Below are positions 27,049-36,011 of a DNA stretch of 64,000 nt, one piece after another. Numbering within the stretch: position 1 is the stretch's first letter; the number at the start of each line of letters is the position of its first letter. Source of the DNA: CAZIKF01 sp964539825. GTDB lineage: Bacteria > Muiribacteriota > UBA6191. The stretch covers positions 1 to 64,000 of the forward strand of contig CAZIKF010000020.1 of assembly GCA_964539825.1 (NCBI GenBank), written 5' to 3'. Position numbers and translations under genes: made by a program. A model generated the notes under the pieces. That model was not told the DNA's origin. It searched no databases and worked only from the letters and a program-made list of their open reading frames with translations.

Positions 27049-28088
27049 AAGAAATTAAAAAAAATCGGCTCTTCAATCCAAAAGGTGATCGTGAGTTTGA
27101 AAAACGCCGCCTGATTAATGGAAACTCTACGAATCTATTTGAATTGAACAATATCAAATACGATTGGGCGATGACTCTGTATCGAGCCATGATGAATAAC
27201 TTCTGGATTCCAGAGGAAATTCCCCTGGGTAATGATGCCAAGGACTATAAAATTCTCCCCGAATCTGAGCAGCGTGGATACGACAAGGTGATCTCTTTTT
27301 TGGTTTTTCTGGATAGTTTACAGACCGCGAACCTTCCCAATTTCGCAAGCTACGTAACAGCACCTGAGGTTAATCTCTGTCTGGCGGTACAGACCTTCCA
27401 GGAAGCGGTTCATTCGCAGTCTTACGGTTATATTCTTGATACGGTGGTTTCGGCGCAGAAACGGGATCTCATCTACAATTATTGGAGAGAAGATGAGTTC
27501 TTGATGAACCGCAATGTGGTGATAACCTCCATTTACGAAGAGTTCGCCGAAAGTCCCTCTACAGAGAATTTTATTCTTGCGGCGATGGCGAACTATATCC
27601 TTGAAGGAGTTTATTTTTATTCCGGATTCTCATTCTTCTATGTTCTTGCAAGGCAGGGGAAAATGTGCGGAACCGCTCAGGAAATTCGTTATATCCAAAG
27701 AGATGAGCTGACCCATCTGGTGTTGTTCCAGAACATCTTCAATACCTTAAGAAAGGAAAATCCTGAGCTTTTTGGAGGAGATATGACAAATCGACTGCTT
27801 AGCCTGATGAGTAACGCCGTAGAAAATGAAATCTCATGGGGTCAATACATTATCCGCGATGGAGTTTTGGGGCTAACCGATGAGATCCTCGATCGATATA
27901 TAAAGTATCTCGCTAATCGTCGGCTTTCAGCCATTGGTATGGCGCCCTTGTATCCAGAGTTTACGGATCATCCCATGAAGTGGGTAGACGACTTTTCGTC
28001 TGTTAACCAGATTAAGACTGACTTCTTTGAAGCAAGACCCTCGGCATATACCAAGGCTTCTGCCGTGAATTGGGATGAGTTGGAATAA
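27039..28088 (+). CDS. nrdB: Class I ribonucleotide reductase radical-generating small subunit
   Basis: Ferritin-like subunit that stores the radical. Iron ligands are complete: Asp in FLDSLQ, Glu and His in FQEAVHSQS, Glu in YILEGVYF, and Glu and His in RDELTHL. The Tyr in HSQSYGY is in the place of E. coli Y122, so this is a tyrosyl-radical (class Ia-like) enzyme, not a manganese-Phe variant. It ends near DELE, an acidic tail that docks into NrdA. It is translated with nrdA and lies two bases before dut. Confidence 0.96.
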   Translation: MSVKEIKKNRLFNPKGDREFEKRRLINGNSTNLFELNNIKYDWAMTLYRAMMNNFWIPEEIPLGNDAKDYKILPESEQRGYDKVISFLVFLDSLQTANLPNFASYVTAPEVNLCLAVQTFQEAVHSQSYGYILDTVVSAQKRDLIYNYWREDEFLMNRNVVITSIYEEFAESPSTENFILAAMANYILEGVYFYSGFSFFYVLARQGKMCGTAQEIRYIQRDELTHLVLFQNIFNTLRKENPELFGGDMTNRLLSLMSNAVENEISWGQYIIRDGVLGLTDEILDRYIKYLANRRLSAIGMAPLYPEFTDHPMKWVDDFSSVNQIKTDFFEARPSAYTKASAVNWDELE

Positions 28089-28090
28089 GT

Positions 28091-28537
28091 ATGCGCGTTC
28101 GTATTCATTATCGTGATGATAGTGTTCGTGAGTTGTATCAAGCCGCCGGAATCAAAACCAATGGCTCAGCAGGGTTCGATCTTGTCGCGGTCGAGGATGT
28201 GACCTTTGAAAGATTGGCTGAATTTCGGTTCATTGACCTGGGTGTGATCATTCAAGTCCCAGACGGTTGTCATTCCCTTTTACTTCCCCGTAGTTCAACC
28301 TTCATGAGATACAAAATCCTACAGGCGAATTCGGTAGGTCTGATCGACTCCGATTATTGTGGAAGTGAGGACTGGTGGAAGATGCCAGCGGTTTACCTCG
28401 GTGAGGGAGAGGGCATCATTCCCAGGGGCACTCGTATTTGCCAGTTTTTACTAAACCAGACTCTTCCCATCAAAGAGCTGGAAGAATTTCATCCTGAATC
28501 TAATTCAAGGGGAGGATTTGGAAGCACTGGCGCATGA
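28091..28537 (+). CDS. dut: dUTP diphosphatase
   Basis: Trimeric dUTPase that removes dUTP and yields dUMP for thymidylate synthesis. The five motifs are present in order: AGFDLVA (1), PRSST (2), GLIDSDYCGSEDWW (3), RICQFLL (4) and SRGGFGSTG (5). Motif 3 has YCG plus a Trp-containing extension where the E. coli type has YRGE; this variant also occurs in some Firmicutes and phage dUTPases. Placement directly after nrdAB supports the nucleotide role. Its stop overlaps the next ATG. Confidence 0.93.
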   Translation: MRVRIHYRDDSVRELYQAAGIKTNGSAGFDLVAVEDVTFERLAEFRFIDLGVIIQVPDGCHSLLLPRSSTFMRYKILQANSVGLIDSDYCGSEDWWKMPAVYLGEGEGIIPRGTRICQFLLNQTLPIKELEEFHPESNSRGGFGSTGA

Positions 28538-29256
28538 AGCGAGTGGGGGTGCTCGGTAATTATTTTCTTCCTGAGAGGGCCGGGGCACCGTCAGTGTTTG
28601 GTGCCTACTACCTCAACAAGGATTACGTCGACTCCTTTAAAAACCTGCCGGTTTTACCCCTGACCATCCCTTACCTGGAGTCCGCAAAGAAGAGAGAAGC
28701 CTTCTTAGATCAAATCGATGGTCTGGTGCTCACGGGCGGCTTTGATATACCTTCGAGATTCTTTGGTGAAGAGGAAGCCAAAGGCGCGAAATTTATCTAC
28801 GATGAGGCCAGAGCTGACTTCGAACTGGACTTGCTCCAAGAAGTCCAAAAAAGGAATCTCAACATCTTCGCGATTTGCCTTGGAATTCAGATGTTTAATG
28901 TTCATAGAGGCGGAACTCTGATTCAAGATATTCCTTCCCAGGTTCCTGGCTGCTTAGATCACAGCCACTCAAACAAAGACGCCAGAACTCTGGCCCATGG
29001 CGTAAGCGTCATAAAGGGAACCCGCCTACATGAAATCATTGGAAAAGAATCCATCCAGGTCAATTCTTCTCATCATCAAGCTTTAGGCATGCTGGGAGAA
29101 GGGCTCAGAGTCAGTGCCGTTGCTGAGGATGGGATCATCGAGGCAATTGAGTGTGAATCCGGTAAATTTTTTGGAGTCCAATGGCACCCTGAAAGTCTTC
29201 AATATGAGCATGAAGATCATGCGCGATTATTTGAGGCATTTGCAGCAAGCCTTTGA
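28534..29256 (+). CDS. Class I glutamine amidotransferase-like hydrolase (peptidase C26, PuuD-like)
   Basis: Shows the C26 layout: an oxyanion-type TGGFDIPS, nucleophile Cys in FAICLGIQMFNV followed by HRGGTLIQDI, and His-x-Pro-Glu in GVQWHPES. The closest known role is hydrolysis of gamma-glutamyl amides such as gamma-glutamyl-GABA. No polyamine genes are nearby, and co-translation with dut (ATGA) suggests a different gamma-glutamyl substrate. Length 240 is normal. The terminator at 29340 ends the nrd operon. Confidence 0.85.
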   Translation: MKRVGVLGNYFLPERAGAPSVFGAYYLNKDYVDSFKNLPVLPLTIPYLESAKKREAFLDQIDGLVLTGGFDIPSRFFGEEEAKGAKFIYDEARADFELDLLQEVQKRNLNIFAICLGIQMFNVHRGGTLIQDIPSQVPGCLDHSHSNKDARTLAHGVSVIKGTRLHEIIGKESIQVNSSHHQALGMLGEGLRVSAVAEDGIIEAIECESGKFFGVQWHPESLQYEHEDHARLFEAFAASL

Positions 29257-29319
29257 AGAGAGGGGCCAGAATGAGGATTGATCCCACCGTTTAGGCGGGT
29301 TGTATGGGCTTTTGAAACG

Positions 29320-29363
29320 GAGTCCAGGATGGACTCGTTCAAGGCTTGAAGCCTTGTTTTTTT
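29320..29363 (+). terminator. Hairpin plus rho-independent terminator after the nrd operon
   Basis: CAAGGCT-TGA-AGCCTTG followed by TTTTTTT (29340-29363) is a standard terminator. Just before it GAGTCC-AGGAT-GGACTC (29320-29336) forms a second hairpin. They lie 64-84 bases after the amidotransferase-like gene. Confidence 0.85.
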
Positions 29364-29501
29364 CGTGGAAGACTTAGCGTTCCTGGCTCTCAACCTAACT
29401 CCTGGCTTCTGTCTCCTGATTCCTGAATTCTAAGCTGGTGGAAGGCCCGCTCTCATGTGATATATTGTCGCTCCCTTCAAGCAATAATGAGGAAGTAAAA
29501 G

Positions 29502-30719
29502 ATGTGTGAGGAAACGAAGAACCCGGATCCAGACCAGGAACCCGAATCTGTAGAGGGCTCCCCATCGGTCGGTCCACAAGACATCCATGAACAGCAGGAA
29601 GCTTCTGCTCCCGACATAGAAAGTCCGGTCCAGGAGGAGTCAGTCACTACGGCACTTCCTGGAGAAGAACCGGAAGTTCCCGTTGGAATGCCGGCTTCAA
29701 AGGAAGAGCAGACCCCGCCCCCTTCCAGGATAAAGTTGGACCCGGCCCTGGGTCTGCCCATCGCGGTGATTCTTCTTCTGCTCATCACCATTGGGTTGGG
29801 CTTTTCCCTGAGTGCCACAGGAGGCTCCGGTGGGTCCGCAGGACTGGCGGAGGCGCCGGCGTTCGGTGAGTTCTTGGAGGGCGTTGTAGAAGACCATCAG
29901 GATGGAGTCGCCGTGGTCAAAATCTATGGCGTAATTCAAACCCAGGATGAAGGCGGTGTGTTTTCTATTCCACGCGGTGCTGACCAAACCCTTGCTCAAT
30001 TAAGAAAGCTGGGCAAGAAAAAAAATGTAAAGGCGATTGTTTTGAGGATTAATTCTCCTGGCGGTACCGTAGGAGCTTCCCAGGAAATTTACCAGGAAAT
30101 CTCTAAGCTCAAGAAAAAAGGCATCAAAATTGTAGTATCCATGGCGGATCTTTGTGCTTCAGGTGGTGTATACATAGCGGTTGCCGCAGACAAGATCGTG
30201 GCGAATCCCGGAACCATAACCGGTTCAGTCGGTGTTATTTTCTCAGTTCCGAATTTGTTTTCCTTAATGGAGAAAATTGGCGTAAAAATGAATACGGTCA
30301 AGTCCGGAACCTTCAAAGATATAGGTTCTTACTCGCGGGAAATGACTGAGCCGGAAAAAGCACTTCTCCAGGAAGCCATTGATTCCACCTATGAACAGTT
30401 TCTCAAAGCAGTAGCTGAAGGAAGGGGGCTGGAACCCGAAGAGGTGCGCAAATGGGCAGATGGACGAATCTTCAACGGGGAAAAGGCCTTGGAATATAAA
30501 CTTGTTGATCAGTTAGGATCCCTGGAAGATGCAATTGACCTGGCTCATAAGTTGGCGGATCTTGAAAAACGTCACATTATTCGCCCGCGGGTCAATCCTT
30601 TTGATCGATTCCAATCCCTCTTCCATAATTGGCTGAATCCGCTTCAGAGCCTCACCTCAGCGAGACCAAATGCCCACGTACCATTTCTTTTTTACTTCCC
30701 TGGCTGGAAGACATTATGA
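29502..30719 (+). CDS. sppA: SppA-type signal peptide peptidase (family S49)
   Basis: Membrane-bound serine protease degrading cleaved signal peptides. About 80 acidic, Pro-rich cytoplasmic residues precede one membrane segment (about 84-105). The S49 domain (about 125-350) has the catalytic Ser in ADLCASGGVYIA and the Lys in KSGTFKDIG, with GSVGVIF between them. It is a short, single-domain SppA like the Gram-positive and archaeal forms, not the double-domain E. coli form. The long acidic N-terminus is unusual. Its stop overlaps the next ATG. Confidence 0.9.
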   Translation: MCEETKNPDPDQEPESVEGSPSVGPQDIHEQQEASAPDIESPVQEESVTTALPGEEPEVPVGMPASKEEQTPPPSRIKLDPALGLPIAVILLLLITIGLGFSLSATGGSGGSAGLAEAPAFGEFLEGVVEDHQDGVAVVKIYGVIQTQDEGGVFSIPRGADQTLAQLRKLGKKKNVKAIVLRINSPGGTVGASQEIYQEISKLKKKGIKIVVSMADLCASGGVYIAVAADKIVANPGTITGSVGVIFSVPNLFSLMEKIGVKMNTVKSGTFKDIGSYSREMTEPEKALLQEAIDSTYEQFLKAVAEGRGLEPEEVRKWADGRIFNGEKALEYKLVDQLGSLEDAIDLAHKLADLEKRHIIRPRVNPFDRFQSLFHNWLNPLQSLTSARPNAHVPFLFYFPGWKTL

Positions 30720-31321
30720 GTCTTGTCCATCTCCTATATCTCTCTTTGGTGAGCCCTCAATTGGCACTTCTTGAGGTAGAGCGTTCCTATAATCTCAGTT
30801 ACCTGATTTTGGGTATTCTTGGATTAGGACTATCCCAGGTTTCGCTTCTGATTAGCTCATCAATGATTGATCATGAAATTTTACATACCGGGGCCTTCTT
30901 TCTCGACTTGAGCGGATCCGTTCTCACTGGCGTCGTCCAGATCATCATGATGGGAATGATTATCCATGTTGCTTTGTCTAAAGCTGTGGATGCAGCGGCC
31001 TTTCCCAGGATGCTGACCTCATTTTTACTTGCACAGATCCCCTTTGCCTACTTGATATGCTTTTCTATTTTAAGCAGGAGTCTGGAGGTCTTTGGTAATA
31101 ACTCCGCGCTCGGTCTTACTTTCTTTTTGATTTCCTCCGGTCTGCTTTTTGGATACGTAGTTTTTCTGGTTGGAAGAGGTATTCAGATTCATTATCATAT
31201 TGAATCCTGGGTACGATCCTTTACCATTCTGGCAATCGCTTTGTTTGTGAGTATCTTGATCCAAATTACTGCCTCAACCGGGGTGATCCTAACCTTCATA
31301 GGCTCTTTGTTCTATCTTTGA
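30716..31321 (+). CDS. Polytopic inner-membrane protein, YIP1-like
   Basis: 202 residues with five or so hydrophobic helices (LGILGLGLSQVSLLI; VLTGVVQIIMMGMIIHVAL; AYLICFSIL; FFLISSGLLFGYVVFLV; ILAIALFVSILI). The arrangement and the PRMLTSFLLAQIPF segment resemble bacterial Yip1-domain proteins, but this is by eye. The start ATG overlaps the sppA stop. Function unknown; context suggests a role in membrane-protein quality control or with the ABC exporter downstream. Confidence 0.6.
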   Translation: MSLVHLLYLSLVSPQLALLEVERSYNLSYLILGILGLGLSQVSLLISSSMIDHEILHTGAFFLDLSGSVLTGVVQIIMMGMIIHVALSKAVDAAAFPRMLTSFLLAQIPFAYLICFSILSRSLEVFGNNSALGLTFFLISSGLLFGYVVFLVGRGIQIHYHIESWVRSFTILAIALFVSILIQITASTGVILTFIGSLFYL

Positions 31322-31333
31322 CGGGAGTTCTAA

Positions 31334-32779
31334 ATGGCTCCTTCGAAAAGACTCTGGACAATGCCATGGGTGCTGCTGGTACTTCTTTTTGCATTCCCTC
31401 CCGCTGCCCTGGTTCTATTTCTCAGGGCTTCCAGGTATCCGTGGACTTCAAAAATTCTTGTATGCCTGGGATGTATAGTTTTTTGTACCCTTTTACCGTC
31501 CTTGTTTGAGTCTATAACCCAGTTTCACCAGAAACTCTGGATACGCAAGTTCGTTCAATCCAGAAATCAATTCAAGCATGCGGAGGCTGATAGGTTTCTA
31601 AACAGGATTCCGATTGATTCCAGTCTGGATAAACTTGAGGTCGGTCTGCTTCAAATGCGTCACCACATGGGTCAGGATGAAGACAACTCCACCCGGAAAA
31701 TCTATACCTCGATGATGAAGACCCAGAGAGAAGAATTCCAGAGATTGGATCAGGGCCGAGTGGGTTCCTCTCCACAACAAGTGTTGAAGGAGGTTATCTC
31801 CACTTATTCCCAGCATAAGGAAATCAATTTTCCGCGAGGGATTGAAAGGGAGGAAATTAGTGAGGAAGAACAAGATGAAATCGGGAGATTAATGGGGATT
31901 ATTGCCTGGGGCGCTCTTCAAGGCGGAATGCCCCCATTACTTGAATACGCTCTAAGTAGTAAGGCAAGTAAAGAAGACAGTTTTGAATTGCTCTCCCACG
32001 CTCTTATCCTTCACTTTCGAATGCCTGAAGATATTCGTATGCGGGTGTTTACGCTAGAGTTTTATCTATTGAGCTACTTGATTCGATTTGAGGACCAGGT
32101 CGTACTTGATCGAATTGAAAAGGCTTGGAGGAGAAGTCTTGATGTTGAGTTGACGGAATTCGTCTCCCAAAGCCCTTATCATCTGAAAGCCTATGACCTG
32201 AGAGGATTTTATCAAAACAGGTATAGCAACCTTAAGAAAGCGGAATCGGACTGGGTTCATGTATTCAAAATCGATGTGACCTACTTTGGAGTTGGTGATC
32301 GTTTAATCCGGCTTACCCAGAGCCAAGCGGATGCGGAAGGGGTTGAAATTCTCAGTACCTATGCGAGGGCGGAGCGCTTGAGGTTTTCCAATGCGCAGTT
32401 TTTAGAGTCCCTGGACCTCTTCGGGTCTTTACTTGAAAAGAAGCATCCCCTGTCGGACTCCCTGAGAGATGAAGTGTTATTCAATATGGGAGTAATTTAC
32501 CGTAATAACATCAAGGATTACGAGAAAGCCTTGGAGGCTTTTTCCAAAATACTCGAGGATGAGAAAAGCTTTCGAATTGAAGAGGCTATGTATAATCTCG
32601 TGATGACCGAACTTCAACTTGGAAATTACAGCGATTGTGAAGCCCGCATTAGTGAGTTTCTTGAGAAGTTTCCAACCAGCGGGCACCATGAAAAGCTGGC
32701 TTTGATTCTCCTCTATTCAAAATCGCTCAGACTTTTATCTACCCTCAAGCATAATTCAGTTGCCCAGGAGAGTATGTGA
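31334..32779 (+). CDS. Membrane-anchored TPR-like protein
   Basis: Two N-terminal membrane helices (about residues 9-30 and 40-60) precede a helical region of about 400 residues. Repeated helix pairs such as LFNMGVIYRNNIKDYEKALEAFSKIL and AMYNLVMTELQLGNYSDCEARI (about 385-450) are clear TPR units. It probably acts as a protein-interaction scaffold on the cytoplasmic or periplasmic face. Its stop overlaps the GTG start of the ABC ATPase, so it is likely produced together with the exporter. Confidence 0.65.
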   Translation: MAPSKRLWTMPWVLLVLLFAFPPAALVLFLRASRYPWTSKILVCLGCIVFCTLLPSLFESITQFHQKLWIRKFVQSRNQFKHAEADRFLNRIPIDSSLDKLEVGLLQMRHHMGQDEDNSTRKIYTSMMKTQREEFQRLDQGRVGSSPQQVLKEVISTYSQHKEINFPRGIEREEISEEEQDEIGRLMGIIAWGALQGGMPPLLEYALSSKASKEDSFELLSHALILHFRMPEDIRMRVFTLEFYLLSYLIRFEDQVVLDRIEKAWRRSLDVELTEFVSQSPYHLKAYDLRGFYQNRYSNLKKAESDWVHVFKIDVTYFGVGDRLIRLTQSQADAEGVEILSTYARAERLRFSNAQFLESLDLFGSLLEKKHPLSDSLRDEVLFNMGVIYRNNIKDYEKALEAFSKILEDEKSFRIEEAMYNLVMTELQLGNYSDCEARISEFLEKFPTSGHHEKLALILLYSKSLRLLSTLKHNSVAQESM

Positions 32780-33504
32780 TTGCGCTAACCGTAGAAAATC
32801 TAACCAAGCGGTTTGATCGGATACTTGCTGTGGATCAAGTTTCCTTTGAAGTGTTTAAGGGTGAGATTTTTGGATTCCTGGGACCCAATGGTGCCGGGAA
32901 ATCTACAACTATTAAGATGATCACGGGATTCTTAAAGCCCACCGCAGGAAAGGTGCAGGTGTTTGGAAAAGATCCCTTTGCGGACTCCATCGAGGTCAAG
33001 CGTTTAATTGGCGTTGTTCCTGAAGAACTTCAGCTGTATGACCGTCTTTCAGGAAGAGAGTTCGTTGAATTTGTGGCTCATATGTTCGAGTTGGAGGGCT
33101 TTGAGGAAAGAATGTTTGAGCTCTTTGAGATGCTGGATTTAAGCGTCCACCAAGACACTTTGATCATGGAATATTCCCATGGAATGAAGAAGAAGCTAGC
33201 CTTCCTTTCCTCTGTGGTTCATAGTCCCAAAATTCTCTTCCTGGATGAGCCTTTTAGCGGGATGGACGCCCTGAGTGTTATCAGGGTCAGGAAATTCCTG
33301 GAGAGCATGCGTGATCAGGGAGTTTCGATCTTTTTCTCTTCGCATATTCTTGAAGTGGTAGAAAAAATATGTGATCGGATCGGGATTGTGGACCATGCTC
33401 GACTCATGGGTCTCGGCTCCCGGGAGGAACTGCTGGATAGCTTTGGAGCGGCATCACTCGAAGAAGTCTTTCTAAGGATTCCCCAGAAAAATGACACAGC
33501 TTAA
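32776..33504 (+). CDS. ABC transporter ATP-binding protein
   Basis: Starts with GTG overlapping the previous stop. Walker A GPNGAGKST, Q-loop VVPEELQLYD, signature MEYSHGMKKK (the usual LSGGQ is here YSHGM), Walker B ILFLDEPFSGMD and switch His in FSSHILE. The signature lacks the canonical LSGGQ Ser-Gly-Gly but has the YSHGM form seen in NatA/CcmA-like exporters. It works with the membrane protein encoded next, whose gene overlaps by 14 bases. Substrate unknown. Confidence 0.92.
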   Translation: MIALTVENLTKRFDRILAVDQVSFEVFKGEIFGFLGPNGAGKSTTIKMITGFLKPTAGKVQVFGKDPFADSIEVKRLIGVVPEELQLYDRLSGREFVEFVAHMFELEGFEERMFELFEMLDLSVHQDTLIMEYSHGMKKKLAFLSSVVHSPKILFLDEPFSGMDALSVIRVRKFLESMRDQGVSIFFSSHILEVVEKICDRIGIVDHARLMGLGSREELLDSFGAASLEEVFLRIPQKNDTA

Positions 33505-35278
33505 GGAATTATTCTATCTCAAGGCACTGATTTCCGAGCGAAAGCTTCAGGAAAAATCTTCTTTTTCCATAGCGATAGAGCTGTGGTGTTTTGTGAGCCT
33601 ACTCATTTCGATTCCCTTCGCGGTTTTAGCCTATGTCTTTATTACCTGGTCCGGGAATACCTACCTCTTTGAAATGATGGGTATCGCCTATGCGGTTTAT
33701 AGTTTTGGATGGATTCTTGGCCCGCTGGCAGGCAGCAGAATGAGCGAGTTTTTGGATTTTTCTGCCCTTGTCCATCTTCCCATAGGTAGAGTAAAACTTT
33801 TTTTGGCCTCCATATCCACCTCTCTCATCGATCCGATCATTCTTCCCGCTTATCCTGTTATATGGGGCATTTCGGTAGGGTTGGCCATCTTGTACGGCTG
33901 GGGCTGGCTCCCCTTTATCTTAGTAGCCAACCTTAGTTTCTTAATGACCTGCCTGGCTTCTTCGCAGGTGGTATTACTCCTCTATCACCTGATTCTCAGG
34001 CGTACTCGCTGGTTTCCGTTTGTTATCAGCTTCTTAACTCCTCTGGCTATCTTCCTGGGAATCATTTACGCATATTCCTCAGTACTGGTTTCCCTGCCTC
34101 TTTTTGACACTTTCACGCAGCCGGATTTTCCCTTTCTTAAGTCCACCTGTCTTTTACCATCCAGCGCTTTTTTGCTTTTCCTAAGGGGCTTTCTTACGGG
34201 GGACCTGGGTAGCGGATTTTTGTATCTAAGCCTTTATACCGGTCAGTTGGTTTTGATACTCCTCATGGGTACGTGGTTAGTTCAAAGAGTACAAAAAGGG
34301 GAAATTCATAAAGATCTGGAGAAGGCGGGAGGCCGGTGGTTTTACGAAGTCATCCGAGTATTTTTAACCAGGTGTCTGCGTATTCCCTCAACACTTTCTA
34401 CTTTGATTATAAAAGATTTTCGGCTCTTGCTGCGGGAGCCACATACGAAGATTATTGCCTTACTTCCCCTTCTTTCCGCAGCCTTGTTTTTCGGGATTCT
34501 ATACGGGCTTTCTACAGTGATCTCTGAACTTAGGATTATGGATGGAGTCGTGACTTCTTCAGGGTTGATTGAATTTCTCAAGCCATTTCCCTTCCGTCCT
34601 GACGAAATCCTATATTCATGGCCTCTATTCCTTTGCTTTGCTCTATTTGTGATTGCTTCTGACTTAAGTTCCAACCTTTTTGGAATCGAAAGACAGGGAA
34701 TTCAGCAACTGATGCTGGTGCCGGTTTCTTCCTGGCAGATCATCCTCTCCAAAAATCTCTCAATTCTGGGCTTTGTGTGCATTCCAATCCTCTTGTTTTA
34801 TAGTTGTGCTTTCTTCTTCACGCTGCACTCATTGCATACTTTTCATGCCATATGGATGTATTTCGTTTTAGGTCTGTTTTTCCTCTTTATCGCTGGAAAC
34901 TTCATCTCAATTTTTTTTCCTATGCGCATCGATAGTTCTATTTCCGGTTCTCTTCAGCGTGATTCATTCGCCCGAACCCTCGGAATGGCTCTTTCAAGGT
35001 TTATTCTTTTCACGGTAATGGGATTGGTCACACTTCCTATCCTCTATGAATGCGTTCGCCCTCTATGGGGCATGCCGGGTTATTTTTCACCCTATACCTT
35101 GCAGGCTGATAGCATCGTAACTCTATTGCTTAGCCGACTCATTTCTATTTGGCCCGAACATGGGCTCTATACTCTTTACGCGTTGGGTGCTTATTGCGCG
35201 GCTTTGTTCTGGCTCTCTTCAAAATTTGACCAGAGGCGCGAAGTTTTGCTCCGTGAAATGGGCCGAATGGAATCTTGA
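33491..35278 (+). CDS. ABC-2-type exporter membrane subunit
   Basis: 595 residues with about twelve hydrophobic helices in two halves and a central charged loop (RTRWF; KDLEKAGGRW). This suits an ABC-2-type permease. A paired layout (helices before and after a cytoplasmic stretch near residue 280) resembles export permeases of unknown substrate. Co-translated with the ATPase; the sppA operon context hints at lipid, peptide or membrane-protein export, but no evidence fixes it. Confidence 0.8.
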   Translation: MTQLKELFYLKALISERKLQEKSSFSIAIELWCFVSLLISIPFAVLAYVFITWSGNTYLFEMMGIAYAVYSFGWILGPLAGSRMSEFLDFSALVHLPIGRVKLFLASISTSLIDPIILPAYPVIWGISVGLAILYGWGWLPFILVANLSFLMTCLASSQVVLLLYHLILRRTRWFPFVISFLTPLAIFLGIIYAYSSVLVSLPLFDTFTQPDFPFLKSTCLLPSSAFLLFLRGFLTGDLGSGFLYLSLYTGQLVLILLMGTWLVQRVQKGEIHKDLEKAGGRWFYEVIRVFLTRCLRIPSTLSTLIIKDFRLLLREPHTKIIALLPLLSAALFFGILYGLSTVISELRIMDGVVTSSGLIEFLKPFPFRPDEILYSWPLFLCFALFVIASDLSSNLFGIERQGIQQLMLVPVSSWQIILSKNLSILGFVCIPILLFYSCAFFFTLHSLHTFHAIWMYFVLGLFFLFIAGNFISIFFPMRIDSSISGSLQRDSFARTLGMALSRFILFTVMGLVTLPILYECVRPLWGMPGYFSPYTLQADSIVTLLLSRLISIWPEHGLYTLYALGAYCAALFWLSSKFDQRREVLLREMGRMES

Positions 35279-35290
35279 TAAACGATTATT

Positions 35291-35872
35291 ATGATATGGC
35301 TACGCAACCTTTATGATTGGACGCTTTCCTGGGCTGAAACCAGGTTTGGTACCTGGGCTCTCTTCGTCGTCGCAATAGTCGAAGCGTCCTTTTTTATCAT
35401 CCCTCCGGATCTGCTTCTCATAGCACTTTGTGCGGGAAAACCTAAGAAATCCTACTATTTTGTAGCCATTTGTTCCCTGGGTTCCGTCCTGGGGGGAGTT
35501 ATTGGCTATGGAATTGGTTGGGGGCTATTAGAGTCAGTGGGAATGCCTATTCTTCAAGGATTAGGGCTTGAGAATGCCTTTGATGTCGTCGGAGAGAAGT
35601 ATAGAGAGAATGCGGCGATCTCTATTTTCCTGGCTGCTTTTACGCCCATTCCCTATAAGGTTTTTACTATAGCTGCGGGGGCGTTTGGCGTTTCTTTAGC
35701 TACTTTTCTCCTGGCTTCCATTTGCGGGAGATCACTGCGTTTTCTCATAGTAGGTAGCGCTCTGTTCTTTTTCGGCCCCAAAATCAAATCTTTCATAGAC
35801 GCCTACTTTAACCTGATTACGATTGTTTTTGGAGTGCTTCTGGTGGGAGGATTTTTGTACCTGGGAAGGTGA
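35291..35872 (+). CDS. YqaA/DedA-type (SNARE-associated VTT domain) membrane protein
   Basis: 193 residues, four to five membrane segments. Contains the features of the VTT family: IVEASFFIIPPDLLLIAL, then LGSVLGGVIGYGIGWGL, and FTPIPYKVFTIAAGAFGVSLATF with GRSLRF. In relatives these proteins act in lipid flipping or membrane homeostasis. It is the last gene of the sppA-ABC operon. Its stop codon is followed directly by an inverted repeat. Confidence 0.85.
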   Translation: MIWLRNLYDWTLSWAETRFGTWALFVVAIVEASFFIIPPDLLLIALCAGKPKKSYYFVAICSLGSVLGGVIGYGIGWGLLESVGMPILQGLGLENAFDVVGEKYRENAAISIFLAAFTPIPYKVFTIAAGAFGVSLATFLLASICGRSLRFLIVGSALFFFGPKIKSFIDAYFNLITIVFGVLLVGGFLYLGR

Positions 35873-36011
35873 GGCGTCAGGAGTAAGCGAGGAAATGAAA
35901 GTAGGACGGATTCAGCCTTGCAGTATAGAAAAGAGCCTCACCCGCTGTATTCGTCATAGGCGAATGGTCCACAGGCTCACCTGGCAAGATATTCTGACTC
36001 CTGACTACCTC
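35871..36011. repeat. Inverted repeat spanning two convergent gene ends
   Basis: GAGGCGTCAGGAGT at 35871 pairs with ACTCCTGACTACCTC at 35997-36011 (a few mismatches). Inside is a small hairpin (ATTCGTCATAGGCGAAT). It joins the stop codons of the VTT gene and the reverse-strand TPR gene, and may terminate transcription from both sides. It shares no clear core with the family-A palindromes. Confidence 0.5.

Noticed and set aside
28091..28537. Phage origin of dut because of its variant motif 3
   Set aside because: The gene is embedded in and overlaps a chromosomal nrd operon, and no phage gene is near. The YCG variant also occurs in bacteria.
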